DNA from: Lates calcarifer
Lineage: Eukaryota; Chordata; Actinopteri; Centropomidae
DNA length: 64,000 nt
Assembly: GCF_001640805.2 (NCBI RefSeq)
Contig: NC_066833.1
Span: 4,254,471-4,318,470 of the forward strand
Direction: 5' to 3'
Each line of letters begins with the position of its first letter. Position 1 is the first letter of the stretch. Positions 46,956-60,800 of the stretch are shown here, piece after piece. The notes under the pieces are model-generated. The model was not told the DNA's origin and did no database searches. It was given only the letters and a program-made list of their open reading frames with translations. Both the position numbers and the translations under genes were made by a program.

Positions 46956-47970
46956 TAGCGTAGGGACAAAACAGTTAAATGTGCACTGCATTAAAAAAAA
47001 ACACTCAATTTAGCTGTTTATCCTCCCTAATTCGGCATATTTGAAAAACTCTCGATGATGATGTTATATTCACAATATTAAGAAAAAAAAGATGTGCTTT
47101 TCACTCATATTTTCTAACGCATATTAGTAGTTTTGGTCTGTGAACAAACAATTCAAAGTAAACTCTGAGATCCAAATCCCCAACTAAACAGTTTTCACCT
47201 GGAGACTCAACATATAATGTATTAATGATTTATTTATAAAGCTTTAAAGGGAAATAAACATTAGTAATATGACTAGTGGACAAACACATTCAGTGGTTGT
47301 TTTTCATGTGTGGAAAAAAAAAAAACTCTTCAGCCATGTTTTATGGATTTAGATTAAACCTAGGAGATGAAAACAATGACATGCAGGTTAGAGTTGTTAT
47401 TTAAATTTAAGGCGTTAGATGTAGTTAAATATTAAATCTTAATTTCAGTTCAAACAATCTCATAAGAGTGGAGAAATATTACATTTAGCAGTTAAACTTT
47501 CTTTCAAAGGGTCAAACATTTGATTGCACCCCAGTGACGTTATTAAGCATCAAAATGATACCTGACAATAATCAAACTGAAATCTCAGCTGATGAATCCT
47601 GCAGATACCTGGATAACTTTTGTCCCAGAAACTGTCCAGTCAACGATTTCCTCGACCACTCTAAATGTTGTTTCACTTTAATATTTCACTCTGCTGTGGA
47701 GAAAACACTAAATTGCGACACCAACATTAAAATACTGAATCAAACTTGGTATTTTGTGAATCCTTCCACACACAGAGGAAACTTCAGGGGAATTTACAGC
47801 TCTGTGTCGATTACATTTCAAATTCAGATCCTTTGTGTGTGCAATTGTCTGTGAAACTCAAGTTTCTCATTTCATTAGTGCAGAAAGAAATACTTTACCT
47901 CCAAAACCCAGATGAATTATATTTTAAAGAACAGCTGCTGGACTGATATTTTGTTATAAAAAGCATAACC
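46956..47970. other. Spacer between xpo4 3' end and eef1akmt1 promoter
   Basis: About 1 kb, AT-rich, with no recognised gene. A 106-codon plus-strand frame at 47534-47854 has no family resemblance and is probably chance. Confidence 0.5.
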
Positions 47971-47976
47971 AATAAC

Positions 47977-48902
47977 TTTATTTATTACTAAAGTAGATAA
48001 AAGACATTACAAACAGACACGAGACATGTAAAGGAAAAATGCAGAGGCCAGAACATTTTATACAATAAGTTTATGTACACTTTTATACTTCATTAACAAA
48101 ACAGCCATTCTACAATAACCAGGATAGTGCTCTGAACGAGGAGGAATCTGTCTCCAATATAATGCTTCAACAAGTGGCTCTGCTCCTTTTTATTTGGTTT
48201 GTTATTGCTGTCCTTCAACTCCCAACAGTCTCTGCTTCGATCCAGTGTGTGCTGAAGAGTGAAACGGTGGATGATGTGCTGCTGCTGTAGAAAAAAAAAG
48301 ACTACTGAAATTAATCTGCTAAACTTTAGAGGCCTGATCCGATCTCCTGGCCTTTATCTGTCCGGAGGGAGGGGCTGCAACGTAATACTACAATCCAAAA
48401 TATCAAACTGCAAAAAGGTCAACACAGACAAAGTTGCTCCCTCTTTAGCTGAATTCACAACATGTTGAACTCATACAACTCTTCCTGCCATATAAAAACA
48501 TTTCAGTTTTTTTTGTCTTTGAACGTACACTTCTCATGGTTTCTGGTTTGAAAACATTTCTTATATATATTTATATATGTACACCCTTTAGTGAAATGCA
48601 ATCTGATTTTGGTTTTCTGTCATCACCAACAAACAAACAAACAAATAAAACAAACGCCCTCCTGCGCTGTGTGGTTCAGTAAGGCCCAAAGACAGCCGGG
48701 CCGGCGAAACCTTTGTTGTCATGGCAACATTTTGTGTGTGTGTGGGTGTGTGTATGTGTATGCATGTTGTGTGCATGTGTGTGTTTGTGAATTTGTGCAT
48801 CCGCTGTGTTGTTGTTGTTTTTTTTTGGCGAATGGCAGGCACAGTCGACATTTGATGTCAGTTAATGTATGATGTGATTCACACACACACACGCACACAC
48901 AC

Positions 48903-48940
<38 letters not shown>

Positions 48941-49128
48941 CAATCAACAAAACAAAGGCACTCTGGGAAGGACTGGGGCAACGTGTGTGTGTGTGTGGCA
49001 GGATGGAAACTGATAAAATGAAGTGTGTGTCACCAAGACCCCTCTAATACCTTCATCTAAAAAACCTCACACTAGAAAAATCTTCTCCGTCACTCCTCCA
49101 CACAGCAACCTGTTTTATCCTCAACATG

Positions 49129-49184
<56 letters not shown>

Positions 49185-49661
49185 TGTGTGCGCTCTGGCG
49201 ACCTCCAGGCACATGAGGAGGTGGAGGAGGTGGAGGTCAACCCCCGTCGACACCAGCCACTGCTCTGCCTCTTGTCGTCATGATGGTCAGCGCTCCGTTG
49301 CCGCTTCAGTCCAAAAGGGCAGGATCCTCCGACTGAGTCCGTCTGCTCTGCAGTTCAGTCTCCATGGTTACCAAGTTATCATCATCATCGTCAAGTCTGT
49401 CAATCATGGGATGGGTGAGGGGGTGGGGGTGACAGTTCGGGGAGGAGAACAAAACAAAAAAAGAAATCCTAGGAAGTGAAAACAGGGTTAACATTCAGGC
49501 ATGAGATGGATCCCCCAGCAGGTGCAGAGACAGAGAGGTCCTCAGAGCTGTCTCTTCTACCCATAGTTCATAGGGATGAAGTGGGGCAGGGGGGGGCGGG
49601 GGGGTCTCTGATTGGTTGCTTTTCATAATGATGATTCGAGGCGGAGTCGGTTTTCCAGTGG
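47977..49661 (-). other. xpo4 3'UTR with CA/GT microsatellites
   Basis: The stretch from the xpo4 stop codon to AATAAA at 47977-47982 has no other gene. It includes a GT-rich tract at about 48733-48790, a CA run at about 48880-48937 and a GT run at about 49133-49182. The end point is inferred from the first clear polyadenylation signal. Confidence 0.5.
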
Positions 49662-50717
49662 TTATTTGACGCAGAGCAGGCCGCCCACATTGGCCACAAA
49701 CTCCTCCAGGCTCTTGAGGAAGGCGACCTTCTGTTTCCTGTCCATGGTGGGCGGCGTGCTGCTGGCCGTCAGCTTGTTGAAGGCGTCGGCCAGCCGCTGG
49801 TAGATGACGGCGTCTCTTTGAGAGGAGAGCAGAGTCTCCACTAGCTCAGAGTACTCTGCCTGTCACAGGAGGGAAAGCAAGATGTGAAGCAGACAAATAT
49901 CAGCAGCTGATTAGTTACAAGGATGTCTGAGCAAAAACCAATGTATCGGTCTAGCTCCAGTTATAATAGTTAAGTAATCATATTTAAGAGTTCATCCAAA
50001 ACGTTTAAGGCTGCAATAAATTATCATTACATCTTATTATTGTTTAGATCATTATTGATTAATCTGGTGATTATTTCCTTAATTATTGTCTATAAAATGT
50101 CATAAAATACTAAAAAATACCAATCAAACTTTCCTTAAGGCCAAGGTGACATCATCTTATTGCTTGTTATGACAATGAAGAAATAACAATAAGAGAGAAA
50201 ATTTAAGTAAAATGCTTTGACACTGAATTAGAGGAGAAGTCGACACTGCACAGATTCAGTGTATGTTTGTGTACATACGCCATGATTTTATCTTAGTGTA
50301 TAAGTATACACATATTTTTATTTTCTGTGTGTAGTTTTGCTATTTATGTGGAAAGTGGGAGGAAAGAACAATTTTAAAAAGAATAATCTCACCTATGTAC
50401 TGTGAGTCAAGTCCTCAGTCATTATGTGAAGAGATAAAAATGCATCTTTAAAAATCTGCCATTCATTGGCAGGCATTAAATTAATGGCCAGAATGGAACT
50501 GTGTTTGTGCAGACTGGACACTAGGGGGCGTCGGAAGTAATTTACTAAAAACTTGCTGATTCTCTTGTGTTTCATTTGGACATTTTCCTCAAAGTTGTAA
50601 TTATAATGATAATAATAATATAAAAATTAACTATCTGGAGTAACAAATAAAAGATGTAGCATATTTTCATTGTAATGTTCTGCAGTGAAAAGATAGACAA
50701 TGAAATGAGACAGAAGA

Positions 50718-50756
<39 letters not shown>

Positions 50757-53700
50757 TAACTGTGCTGCTTTTTGTTTTGGTACATATTATTTTATGTATG
50801 TAAAAACCCAGCAGTAGCAAGTCTATGAGCATGTGAAGATTTATAAAACAACAGAGTCTGCACTGTAAGCTGTAACCATAAGAGCTTTATAAACAAGTAA
50901 CAGAGCCTTAAAATCTATTGTAAACGATACTGTGAGCCAGTGGAGTGTAGCCAAAACTGAGGTAACATGCTCTCTCTTCCTTGGTACACAGGTGACACTT
51001 GTCGAGTCATATCTAGACACGAAGAAGAAATTTGATATCTTATACCTCAATTGTCCTTCTTCAGTGTTTCTGCTACTTAAATGTGTCATTCTGTTGAGTA
51101 ATTCAACCTCTCCTTTGCTTTTAAACTAAACAACCAACAAAGTAAACATGAATAAACTGAAATCTCTGAGGTGTGGATCATTGCTGCTGTTTGTTTTTAA
51201 GTAGGAAATTCAACAGCCTACTTTACATGTTTATTCTTAAACCTTTTCTTGGCAGAGATGAGCACACAGCTTCTGTCATGAAGACACTTCTCATGTTGAC
51301 ATTTACCAGCAACAAAGTTACTGATAAAAAACTCGCCCCCTGCTCTTAATAAAATAAACTGAATCCTGTTGAACAGCAGCTGCACGCAACTTAACATCCA
51401 AACATTTGAGGAAACTAACATTTCTGCAGTTGTAAAAGTAACTACTTGATTGTGGGCATCAGTCTGAGGTCATTATATATTTGAACTGAACATCGTTCTA
51501 GAGAAGCGACTACACTTTAAAAAGCTGCACAAAAGCCAAGACTAAGCGCCTTCAAAAAGAAAGAGTTCAATCATCTTAAAGCCTTCAGCTACTGTACAGG
51601 GCAAGGAAAAAGAAAAGTACCAGCTGTTCATCTTTGTACAAGCACAAAGCCTTGGTAGTGATAATAGATCTCTTCTTTGAGCATCAACAGATTAAACATC
51701 AGAGCATCCAGACTCCAGTAATGTGTTTTATCAGTTAGTTACTCACCTGGTGCAGGCACACGAGTGTGTAAAGAGCTTCTCCTGCTGCCACTGTCATCTC
51801 GGTGTTGTGTTTTTGCAGGACCAGCATGTCAAACACCAACTGAAGGCAGAGGATGGAGCACGGAGAATGAAAAATAGAAAATGAGAGTTTAACTCTTCGA
51901 TGAAACGTGTTGTTAGGGCTGCGTCAAGCTAGCCTCTAGTTATACTGCTATAGCCTAGACTGCTGGGGGATTTCCCATGATGTATTCAACTCCTCTTTCC
52001 TCCTCTCCTTCTTCATCTGTATTTATTCATATCCTATCTCCATATCCCCTCTGCAGAGGCCGGATCTTAGCACTGTGCTATGTTCCCTTTCCTCTCATTT
52101 CTGTCTCATGTTTCACCCCAACCGGCCGAAGCAGATGGCCGCCCACCCTGAGTCTGCTTCTGCTCAAGGTTTCTGCCTCTAAAAAAGAAGGTTTTCCTTC
52201 CCACTATCTCCTAGTGCTTGTTAATGGTGGAGACTGTTGGGTCTCTCTCTGTGTAAAAATTAGAATACAGAGTATGGCCTAGACCTGCTCTTTATGAAAA
52301 GCACTCTGAGAACTTGATTTATCTGGACTCTGATAAGAAAATGCATTTTAAAGTTCAACAGCTCAAAGCACCAACATATAACTCCTGATGTTTCACTTGT
52401 TGCCATTTGAGCCTCCTAAAAATAGCTCAGATGAGATAACACTCTGTGTCTGTACAGTATCTCATTTGTTTGATCTGTACAGAAACCAAGTTTTTACAGG
52501 GTTATGTGACTTTGTGACGATTTTTCAACCAGGAGCAGTGACTTCCTGGAATAAAAAGAAGTGCATGATACATGGTTATATCTCAAACTTTCTAACTGTT
52601 CTTTAAAGAGAAGAGCAAATCTGTGAATTTTATTTCCTTTATCATTTATGAAGTTTACTCGTTATTTTTGACTTATTTGTCAAATTGTCTTATCTGTTCT
52701 GTTTCAGGGTGTTTGTTTCTTTTAATCTGTGCTTAGTGTGCATTGTTTTGTCAAAATATATAATAGTATTTACATGTTTTATCTCAGTGAAAACGAAGCC
52801 CAGTATGCAAGTATACCTTGAGGAAGTGACGAGTGGCGATGAAGAGAGGCGTGTCCTTCTCCTGGTTTTTGGCGCACTGTTCAGCCAGAGGAGACAAAGC
52901 CTCCAAACACAGCTGGCTGATCTCCGAACTCATCCTGAAAACAGATGTTAAGGAGCAGAGACCAACAGCATGAGAAACTCTGAACCTGCACCAGGCACAG
53001 TGATCGGTCCAGATGGAAGACAACGTATGATAAACCTGAACACCAGCAACCGGTGATCAAATTAGTTAACATCAGGGTGTGATTCTCTTCTCTGCTCTCG
53101 CTCCCCACTTTGAAATGTGGGCTGTGAAAATATCTTGTCTGAGATTAATGTCAACAGTGACTTGGAAAGAATGTTTACCTGAAAAAAGGCTGCTACAGCC
53201 CGGTATGTTTTGAAATGTTTTTATATTGGTGTCAATACAAAACATGAGTTTCAGCACGGTACCTTAGTATGGGGAATATTAGTGCAGGGGTGTCTTAAGG
53301 CCATTGTAGGTACAAAAAATAAATAAATAAATAACTAATGCAGCCGGGGGAGGAGGGGTAATATACTGAGAAAACTGATACTCCCTGAGATTAAGATTCA
53401 TGGGGAAAAAAAACCAAAAAAAGTTGCCTTTTTTTGTCAGCGAAACACATTGCTTCATTTTGCAGGTTGGATCAACATCATCACACTTACAAAAGCCTGA
53501 TAAACCTGTTTTTGTTTAACAATACAAGCCAATTTCTCTAAACAAGCAGCTGCAGAAGATCTTGGTCAAAAATAAAATTGTACAAAATTGGCAAAATATG
53601 ATATAAACTGGAAACTGTCATGTCAGAGGGAAGGAGAAGAAGAAGAAGTCTGGCCAAGCATTTGACACCAACCTTCAGTAAATGACATTTTTTTAGTTGC

Positions 53701-56700
53701 AACTGTGTTAAGGTTAATTGGCCAGCACCAAAAAAAGCACTGAGGTTCAACACCCAGCCATAAATCAAGTAAGAATAACAAAACAGACAGTGGTAGGATA
53801 CGAGGTCATTCCCAGTTCCAAGGAGAACATGAGGCTCTTGAACAGGTCTTCAGGCAGCTGTGGGATCTTTTCTGGGAAGATCTCACAGATGAAGGTGATG
53901 AGCTTGTAGTACTGGTTACACAGAGAGGGGAACTAGAGAACAACAAGGACAGGAACAGTATGAGCACAAAGAACATGCCAGTTAAACAGATTTAGCTTTT
54001 TGCAGCTCACAGATGATTAGACACTACTAGTGTAGTTTTACCTTGAGCAGGTCCTGAGACATGAGTGGAAGGACAATATTGACACCATAAAGAACCACAT
54101 CTGCTGCTGAGACTGTTCTGTTAGAGGCTGGTGTTCCCTGGTCTTGGTTTCGAAACACCTCATCTAAAAACAGTTTGAAATAAAAATTCAATCTCAATGC
54201 AAACGTAAAAATCTAGAAAGGAAAAAAAAGTCTAGATTTTCAAAGACATAAAACTTCGAGCCAACTCACCTGTGTCACTGAAGTCGATGAACTCTTTGGA
54301 GAGCAGGTTGGTGAGCAGCTCCATGATGAGCAGCAGGTCCTGGTACTGGTCCTCCTCGGCTGTGGCGTCTCCTCGCTTCCTGCTCTGGTTGTTTTTAGAG
54401 TAGACCTGCAGCAACGTCAGACATGCCTCGTACAGCTTCATGGACTTGGTCTGAACGAGGAGAGGAGAAAACACAGTGTTAATGTCTTTCACAGTTTCTT
54501 GAGCCTAAGACCTAAAGATTTCCATTAAATATCACAACTTTTAATTGCTAACTCTTAAGTGCTTCTGTGACATAAAAATTCCAGTTTGTTTGAGCCTAAA
54601 ATAACAGATTTTGTGTGTGAAATTTAGTCAGATTTTCACTCTATTTCACTACTTTTGGCTCAGTTTTTGGTCTCTACAAACCTTATGAAAACGCTGCACG
54701 CTGACAACTACACAATCAGATGAAACTCACAATAAAGTGGTGAAAAAGCAGGGGGTGGGTTAATCAGAAAGAAGGACCTCTTCCACATTGTAACAGTGTT
54801 TTTAACACTGTCATATGACATGTTGTCATAAATAATCATTTAAATGGTTACTCCAGAAAATCTGTATTTCACTTCCCTAAGAGACAAAATGAACAAAGGA
54901 ACTGTAAGTACCCTGCATTGTTTGCAGGTTGTTTCCAAAAGGTCTCACGTGACACTCACCTCTCCCAGGTAGCAGATCTGTTTGTGAGCCACTTCTACAA
55001 AAACCTCAATGATGAGGTTGATTGTCTCGGGCGTGTTGCTGTAAACCTGCGCAATGAAAACAAGTCCACAATCAGACTGAGTTCGAATTTCATCGACTTA
55101 CTTAAAGACTTTTCAATCACAAACATATGGATCGAATTGGAGTCTGAGTTTAACTGCCTTCCTCTGAGCTACACAGGAAGAATAACAAACAAGTTTTCAC
55201 CAGTTTTAAGTCACCTTCCCACCCCGCTCTTACCTCCATGAGGCCGATGCAGCTGGACAAGAAGTCCATGAGGAAAGAAAAGAGCGAGGCCACGTTGTCG
55301 ATCTGTGTCGCCTCCGCGATGCCGCACAGCGCCTCTAACGTAGCCACGATTTCCCGTTTGACAGCTTCTTCCTGGCTGATCTGAGCGAAGTTCTCCTGGT
55401 TAATGAGGTTGAGGAAACGCTGCTGAAGAGGGTGAAGCACCTGGACAGAGAGAGACAGGGAGTCAATGTGTCAGAAGGGACATACATTATATTGTTCAGC
55501 ATTTATTCATGTCTTGAAATATCCTGAAGTCGCCTGAAGACATTTCAGTGTCTCACTTTGCTCAGTCAGAAAGTTCAAGTAATTTCACATTTTTAAAAAT
55601 GCTGCAAACTTTTCTTTGGCAGTCCAAGATAATTCAGATACAGGTTCAAGATGAACCACATGTGATATACAGTCAGGTGACAAATTAAAAGAAAAACCAA
55701 CATAAAGTGTCTTAGAAAGGTCTTTGGCCACCATGAGCCTCCAGAACAGCCTCAATGTACCTTAGCAATGATTCCACAGGTCTCTGAAAGTCTCTACTGG
55801 AGGGATGAACACTATTCTTCCAACAGATATTCCATCAGAGAGAGCTGTGTAACACGTTGGTCCAAAATCTCCCATAGGTGTTCAGCTGTGTTTTAGATCT
55901 GGTGATTGTGAAGGCCATAAAATGTGATTCACACAATTTTCATACTCGGCAAACCACTCAGTGAGCCTCGTGCTCTATGGGCTGAAGCACTGTCATCATG
56001 TTTCTCCACTCTTCTTCCTGGTTCTTCCTTTAATTTGTCACCTGTCTTTACTTTTTGATCACTAATGCTGATGCTGATGCTGTGCTTTTAAAATTTTGCC
56101 AGTATTTTGTAGCTAAATAACAAATTTAATGGGACGTTCTAAAAGAATTCTGCATTCTGTTAAGCTCTTCTGGTAAAACTGAAAAGATTTTTATTAAGTT
56201 TTTTGATTTTTAAAGATTATTTTCTATGCATTTATTTGATAGTGATAGTGGGGAGAGACAGGAAACATGGACAAAGAGAGCAGGGGGGAATGACATGCAG
56301 CAAATGGTCTGGCCAGCTGGGGATGGAACCAGGATCTTGCTGCTGAGGACATTCACGCCTGTGTCAGATGCGCCCTAACCACTGGGGTATTGGGTTGGTG
56401 TTATTCCTTAAACCGTGTAGGTCAGTTATGACACATGTCAAACCAAATCTAAGTTACTTGAGTGTTAAGTGATCTCTGGGTGCATGTAAGGAAAGAGTAG
56501 TAATATAAAGATGTAAAAAAGGAGTGTTTGATCTCTCCTCCTCTTCCTCTTCCAACAGTCAGATCCAAGTTGAGACAGAGCAGCTGTATGACTCAACAGC
56601 TGCTGTCTCACTCATACACCCCGCCCCATAATTACTCTGGAGTCATTGTGGCTTTGCACCCCCACTTACTACTGTCAGCCTATTAAGACAAAGGCCTCCA

Positions 56701-57833
56701 GGATCAAGACGAGGATCATGTTATACGCTCGGGAGAAAGACTCAACAGGAGAAAATTATCGACTGCATCCATCACTCCTAATCCCTACATCTGACTGGAG
56801 CCTGTGGGGTTCAATAACTCTGAACAGGACTATGTCATTTCTGTGCATTTTTTAATAAGGTCAAAGATCAATTTATCTGTCAGTATTGTCATTTTATTTA
56901 GTGCCAAATGTGAACCAGGTGAAGTTATGTGTTACAGCTGCAGGACATTCCAGTTTATTATAACCTGGGGATTATTTTTGTAATTTCCTAATATAGTAAT
57001 ATGGCTAAAAGAAAGTAAGACGAGGCAAAAAACACACCAGACAGATTGTAAACAAGCAAAGCTCTGAATTTAGAAACTTCACTGCATGCCCAGATCACAG
57101 CAATTAAAACTTGGCGAGTGAAACATTAAAAAAAAAAAAAAAATGTCTGGAAAACCTGATTCATTTTGCTCTTGTAATTCTACCACTCTGTTTACTAGAA
57201 TTTAATGTAATTTACAGACATTATATTTGCCAGAATTTTTCAGTTGTTGAGGAGGTGTGGAGCTTCTGACATAAGAGAATTACATTAGTTTGGTTTCACA
57301 TGTAAAATTTTTACAGTCCCATGATGCCTCCCTCTCATCTCCTAAACTCAGTGTTGTTGCTAAATGTCAGTTCTCTTAAATTATTTTTTTTGGCATTAAT
57401 TTTGGTGCATATTTGTCAGGGTTAGATATTTTAGACTAGTAAAAAATTCCTTAATGTATTTATCATTTACTTTAATTATTTTATTACCTATCTGCTATAT
57501 TTTCATTACTGATAAATGATTCAGTGTTTTTTCTTATATGATTAATTGCTTGGTCTGTTTGGCTTTTTTCTTGGCAAATGAAACAACAGAGTCGCTTATC
57601 AAAACTGTTAACCAACCATCTTTTCCATTTCCGTACAACTAAGCACACGTTACCTCGGCCCAGTATTGCTGTTTGGTGTCAGAGTCCATGTGAGCGAAGC
57701 CTCCGAGGACAAGAGCCTTCATCAGAGATCTCTGCACGGAGCTGGACAGCAGGTGGAGAGGTGGACTGCGACTGGCAAACTGCTTCGCCAGGTTCCACCA
57801 GCTCTCACACTGTACCACGATGTTTGCCCTGAG

Positions 57834-57864
<31 letters not shown>

Positions 57865-60800
57865 ACAGACAGAGAGACAGACAGGGAGGCAGATTGTCTG
57901 TTAGAGTCTCTGTCTGATGTAATTACCCTGCAAAAACATCTGCATTTACAGACAAAAGATCTTACCCACGGCTTCAAAACTTAGTCAGCTGCTGTCCTGC
58001 AGCTTCTCTAACCAACCACACACCACTGTAGGACTACAACTATTGACTATTTTCATTATTGATTAATCTGTTGATTATTTAGACTAGCTGTCTCCAGCAT
58101 TGTCTTGCCACAGCACCATCTGATTGGTTACACGCAGAGCCATGGCTACACAGCTGAACAACTCTGCTTTTTGCACCACAATCTGGTGCTGCTCAGTTGG
58201 GACTACTAATTGATTTGAGACTCACATTTCTGTGCAAATTCTATCTAACTTTGTTTTTTTTGTCTATTGTCTAAGATAAAAAAAACCTTTAACATGTTGC
58301 AAATCTGAAAAGCTGTTTAATAAACATATGCTTAAAGGCATTTAAACAAAGTTAAGTGTTGGAGTTTCTATTATTCAATATTTTCACTTTTACTGCAAAT
58401 GAATATCGGCTCCAAATATCGGTTATCGGCCTCCTTGACTACTAATAATCTGTTCCGTATCGGCCCTGAAAAAACCATATTGGTCTATCACTATTTAAAA
58501 TATATAGTTAAAAACCACCACAATCTAAAATTGAATAAAAAGTCAATTTTGATGCTTCTAGGAACCACAACACTGACACATGCATAAAGGGGATATGACA
58601 GGCGACCAAATAAAACAGACTATTACCTTAATTAAATCTATAGATTTCTCTAGGTTAGGATAAGTCAACAACAACAATACAACAACACAATATATAAAGA
58701 GTCTTGTTGTTTTTGGACATTTTAATGCAGAAAAGTTAAAGTTTAATTTTCAAATCGACTACTCATTCTCTACACTTCTCTCCTCACCTCTCCCTCTTCT
58801 CTACCAGCGTGACCAGCAGCTCCACAGTGTCATTGGCCAGCTCAGCCTCTGAGCTCCACACAGACAGGTTGTTGATCACCTTCTCCAAAAGATATCCCAC
58901 AATCCACTGGGCCCCCTCTGTGTCCGCACCAAATGCTGTGCTCAGGGGCATGCTAATCTGAGGGGAGACAGAAAAAAAAAGGTGATACAGATGTCAGAGG
59001 AACATCTAGTTTATCGCTATTATAGGGTAAAGAAAATACCTGTGTGACTGAGCACAGAGGTCACATACCTGCTCGTAGAGTTTTTCGTCCACCAGCAGGT
59101 ACGTTTTAGCCCAGCGTCTCAGGAACCACACAATATCCTTTCCCATCTGCGGGCTGAGCAGCTCTGTCAGGCTCGCTCTGGTCGCCCTTGATTCAACCTC
59201 TGACGTCCGCAGTACAGCTGACAGCAACCTGAGACAGAATAAAACAGTCACTTTTGAGCTTTACGTATTTTAAAAGCTCATACACATAGTCGATCATGTG
59301 CCACCAAAACAGCTTCGACCCACTGAGGCATGGGCCCCACAACAACCTCTGAAGGTGCCCTGTGATATCTGTTGAGATGTTAGCAGCAGATCCTTTAAGT
59401 CCTGTGTCCCACGTTATTGACACAGGTTGCATATGTGTATTTTGCAGTAATAATCCTCTTGTGACCACACACAACCAACTGACAAGTTCATGAGAAACAC
59501 ACCATTTGGCACCATTGCTTTGTTGGTATTGTATATGCTGTGTGTTTATTTAACTCTACAGCATGTAATAGTGGGGAATTAAAAAAAGAAAAAAAGTCTG
59601 ACTGAATGTGAAATTGGGAAAACTGCAGTTGGGAGCACTGATGCAAATAAAGAGGAAGAAGAGTCCAAAGCAATGGCACCATGTTGGTTGCGTGGCCACA
59701 CTTCCACTTTAGTCAAGACAATAGAGAACAAAATGAATTAATTGAAGTTGTGCTGTGAGGATCCTTGTGTATGGGTGTGACTAATACAAGATTGTTTCAT
59801 TTATCATATGGGAAATGTGACAGGTTAATTGTGATATTGCTTTCACGTCAAATCAACTGCAGAAGAAGAAAGTCATCATTTTGCTGTCCTTTGTGTGAGT
59901 GAAAGAGTGAGCTTCACAAAGTCAAACACACACACACAGTATATAAAAGGACAGAGAGACAGAGGGCTTAAAGCAGCTTACGCTGCCGCCCCAACCTCAG
60001 TCGAGGACAGTGCACAGTTTCACATTGTTTGCAGAAAACAAAACCACGTTGACATTTACGGGGACCGGGGTCGGCCGCTCGCTATTAGGAAACCTGATGC
60101 TATCGGCCACTCGTCTCTGCAATCCGCTGTCATTTCTGTCATCCCCCCCTTACACACACGCACACACACACACACACACATCTACATAATGAACAATCTA
60201 CAAAACACAGGGGCTCAGTGACCTTCAACAGACAATATCACTGGCTGCTGTGACTGTCTATTGTCGTCACTGTGATTATCTGTACACACACACACACGCC
60301 TGCATACACACACACACGCGCGTGCACACACACATACATACACGACTGCCTTCAAACAAAGAAGCATCCAGTGTTGACTGCCAACAGCCCTGAACCAAAC
60401 AAGGTTTCTAAAACCACAGCCACATACTGTCAAGCTGCACAATTAACTGTTGTTAAAAAACAAATCCTCTCCGATAACAGCAACTAGAGATACGCTTTGT
60501 GTCTCAAGGTCTGTTTTATTATCTGTTAGTGTATTTTTAGAGCCATCATTTTATACTGATGCTCAACAAGAACCACACAGGGAGAAATCTATTGTGTAAG
60601 AGAACAATTTCTAATCCCACAGTAGCAGAAAGAACAGACCACAGTGCAATGCAGCAACAAGAGAGTGCTGCCTGAAAATGAGGTTTGAAAGCCAGAAATC
60701 TGAGCAACTGGAGACGTAATCATTCGATAATTTTTATTGATCAACATCTCCTTCAAACTGCCCTGCGGATGCATTACATTTTGAGCTCTAATGCAGCAGA

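Noticed and set aside
47534..47854. 106-codon plus-strand frame
   Set aside because: No family resemblance, no splice or promoter support, and it lies in AT-rich spacer between xpo4 and eef1akmt1.
51977..52282. 101-codon plus-strand frame in an xpo4 intron
   Set aside because: It lies entirely within an abundant fish interspersed repeat.
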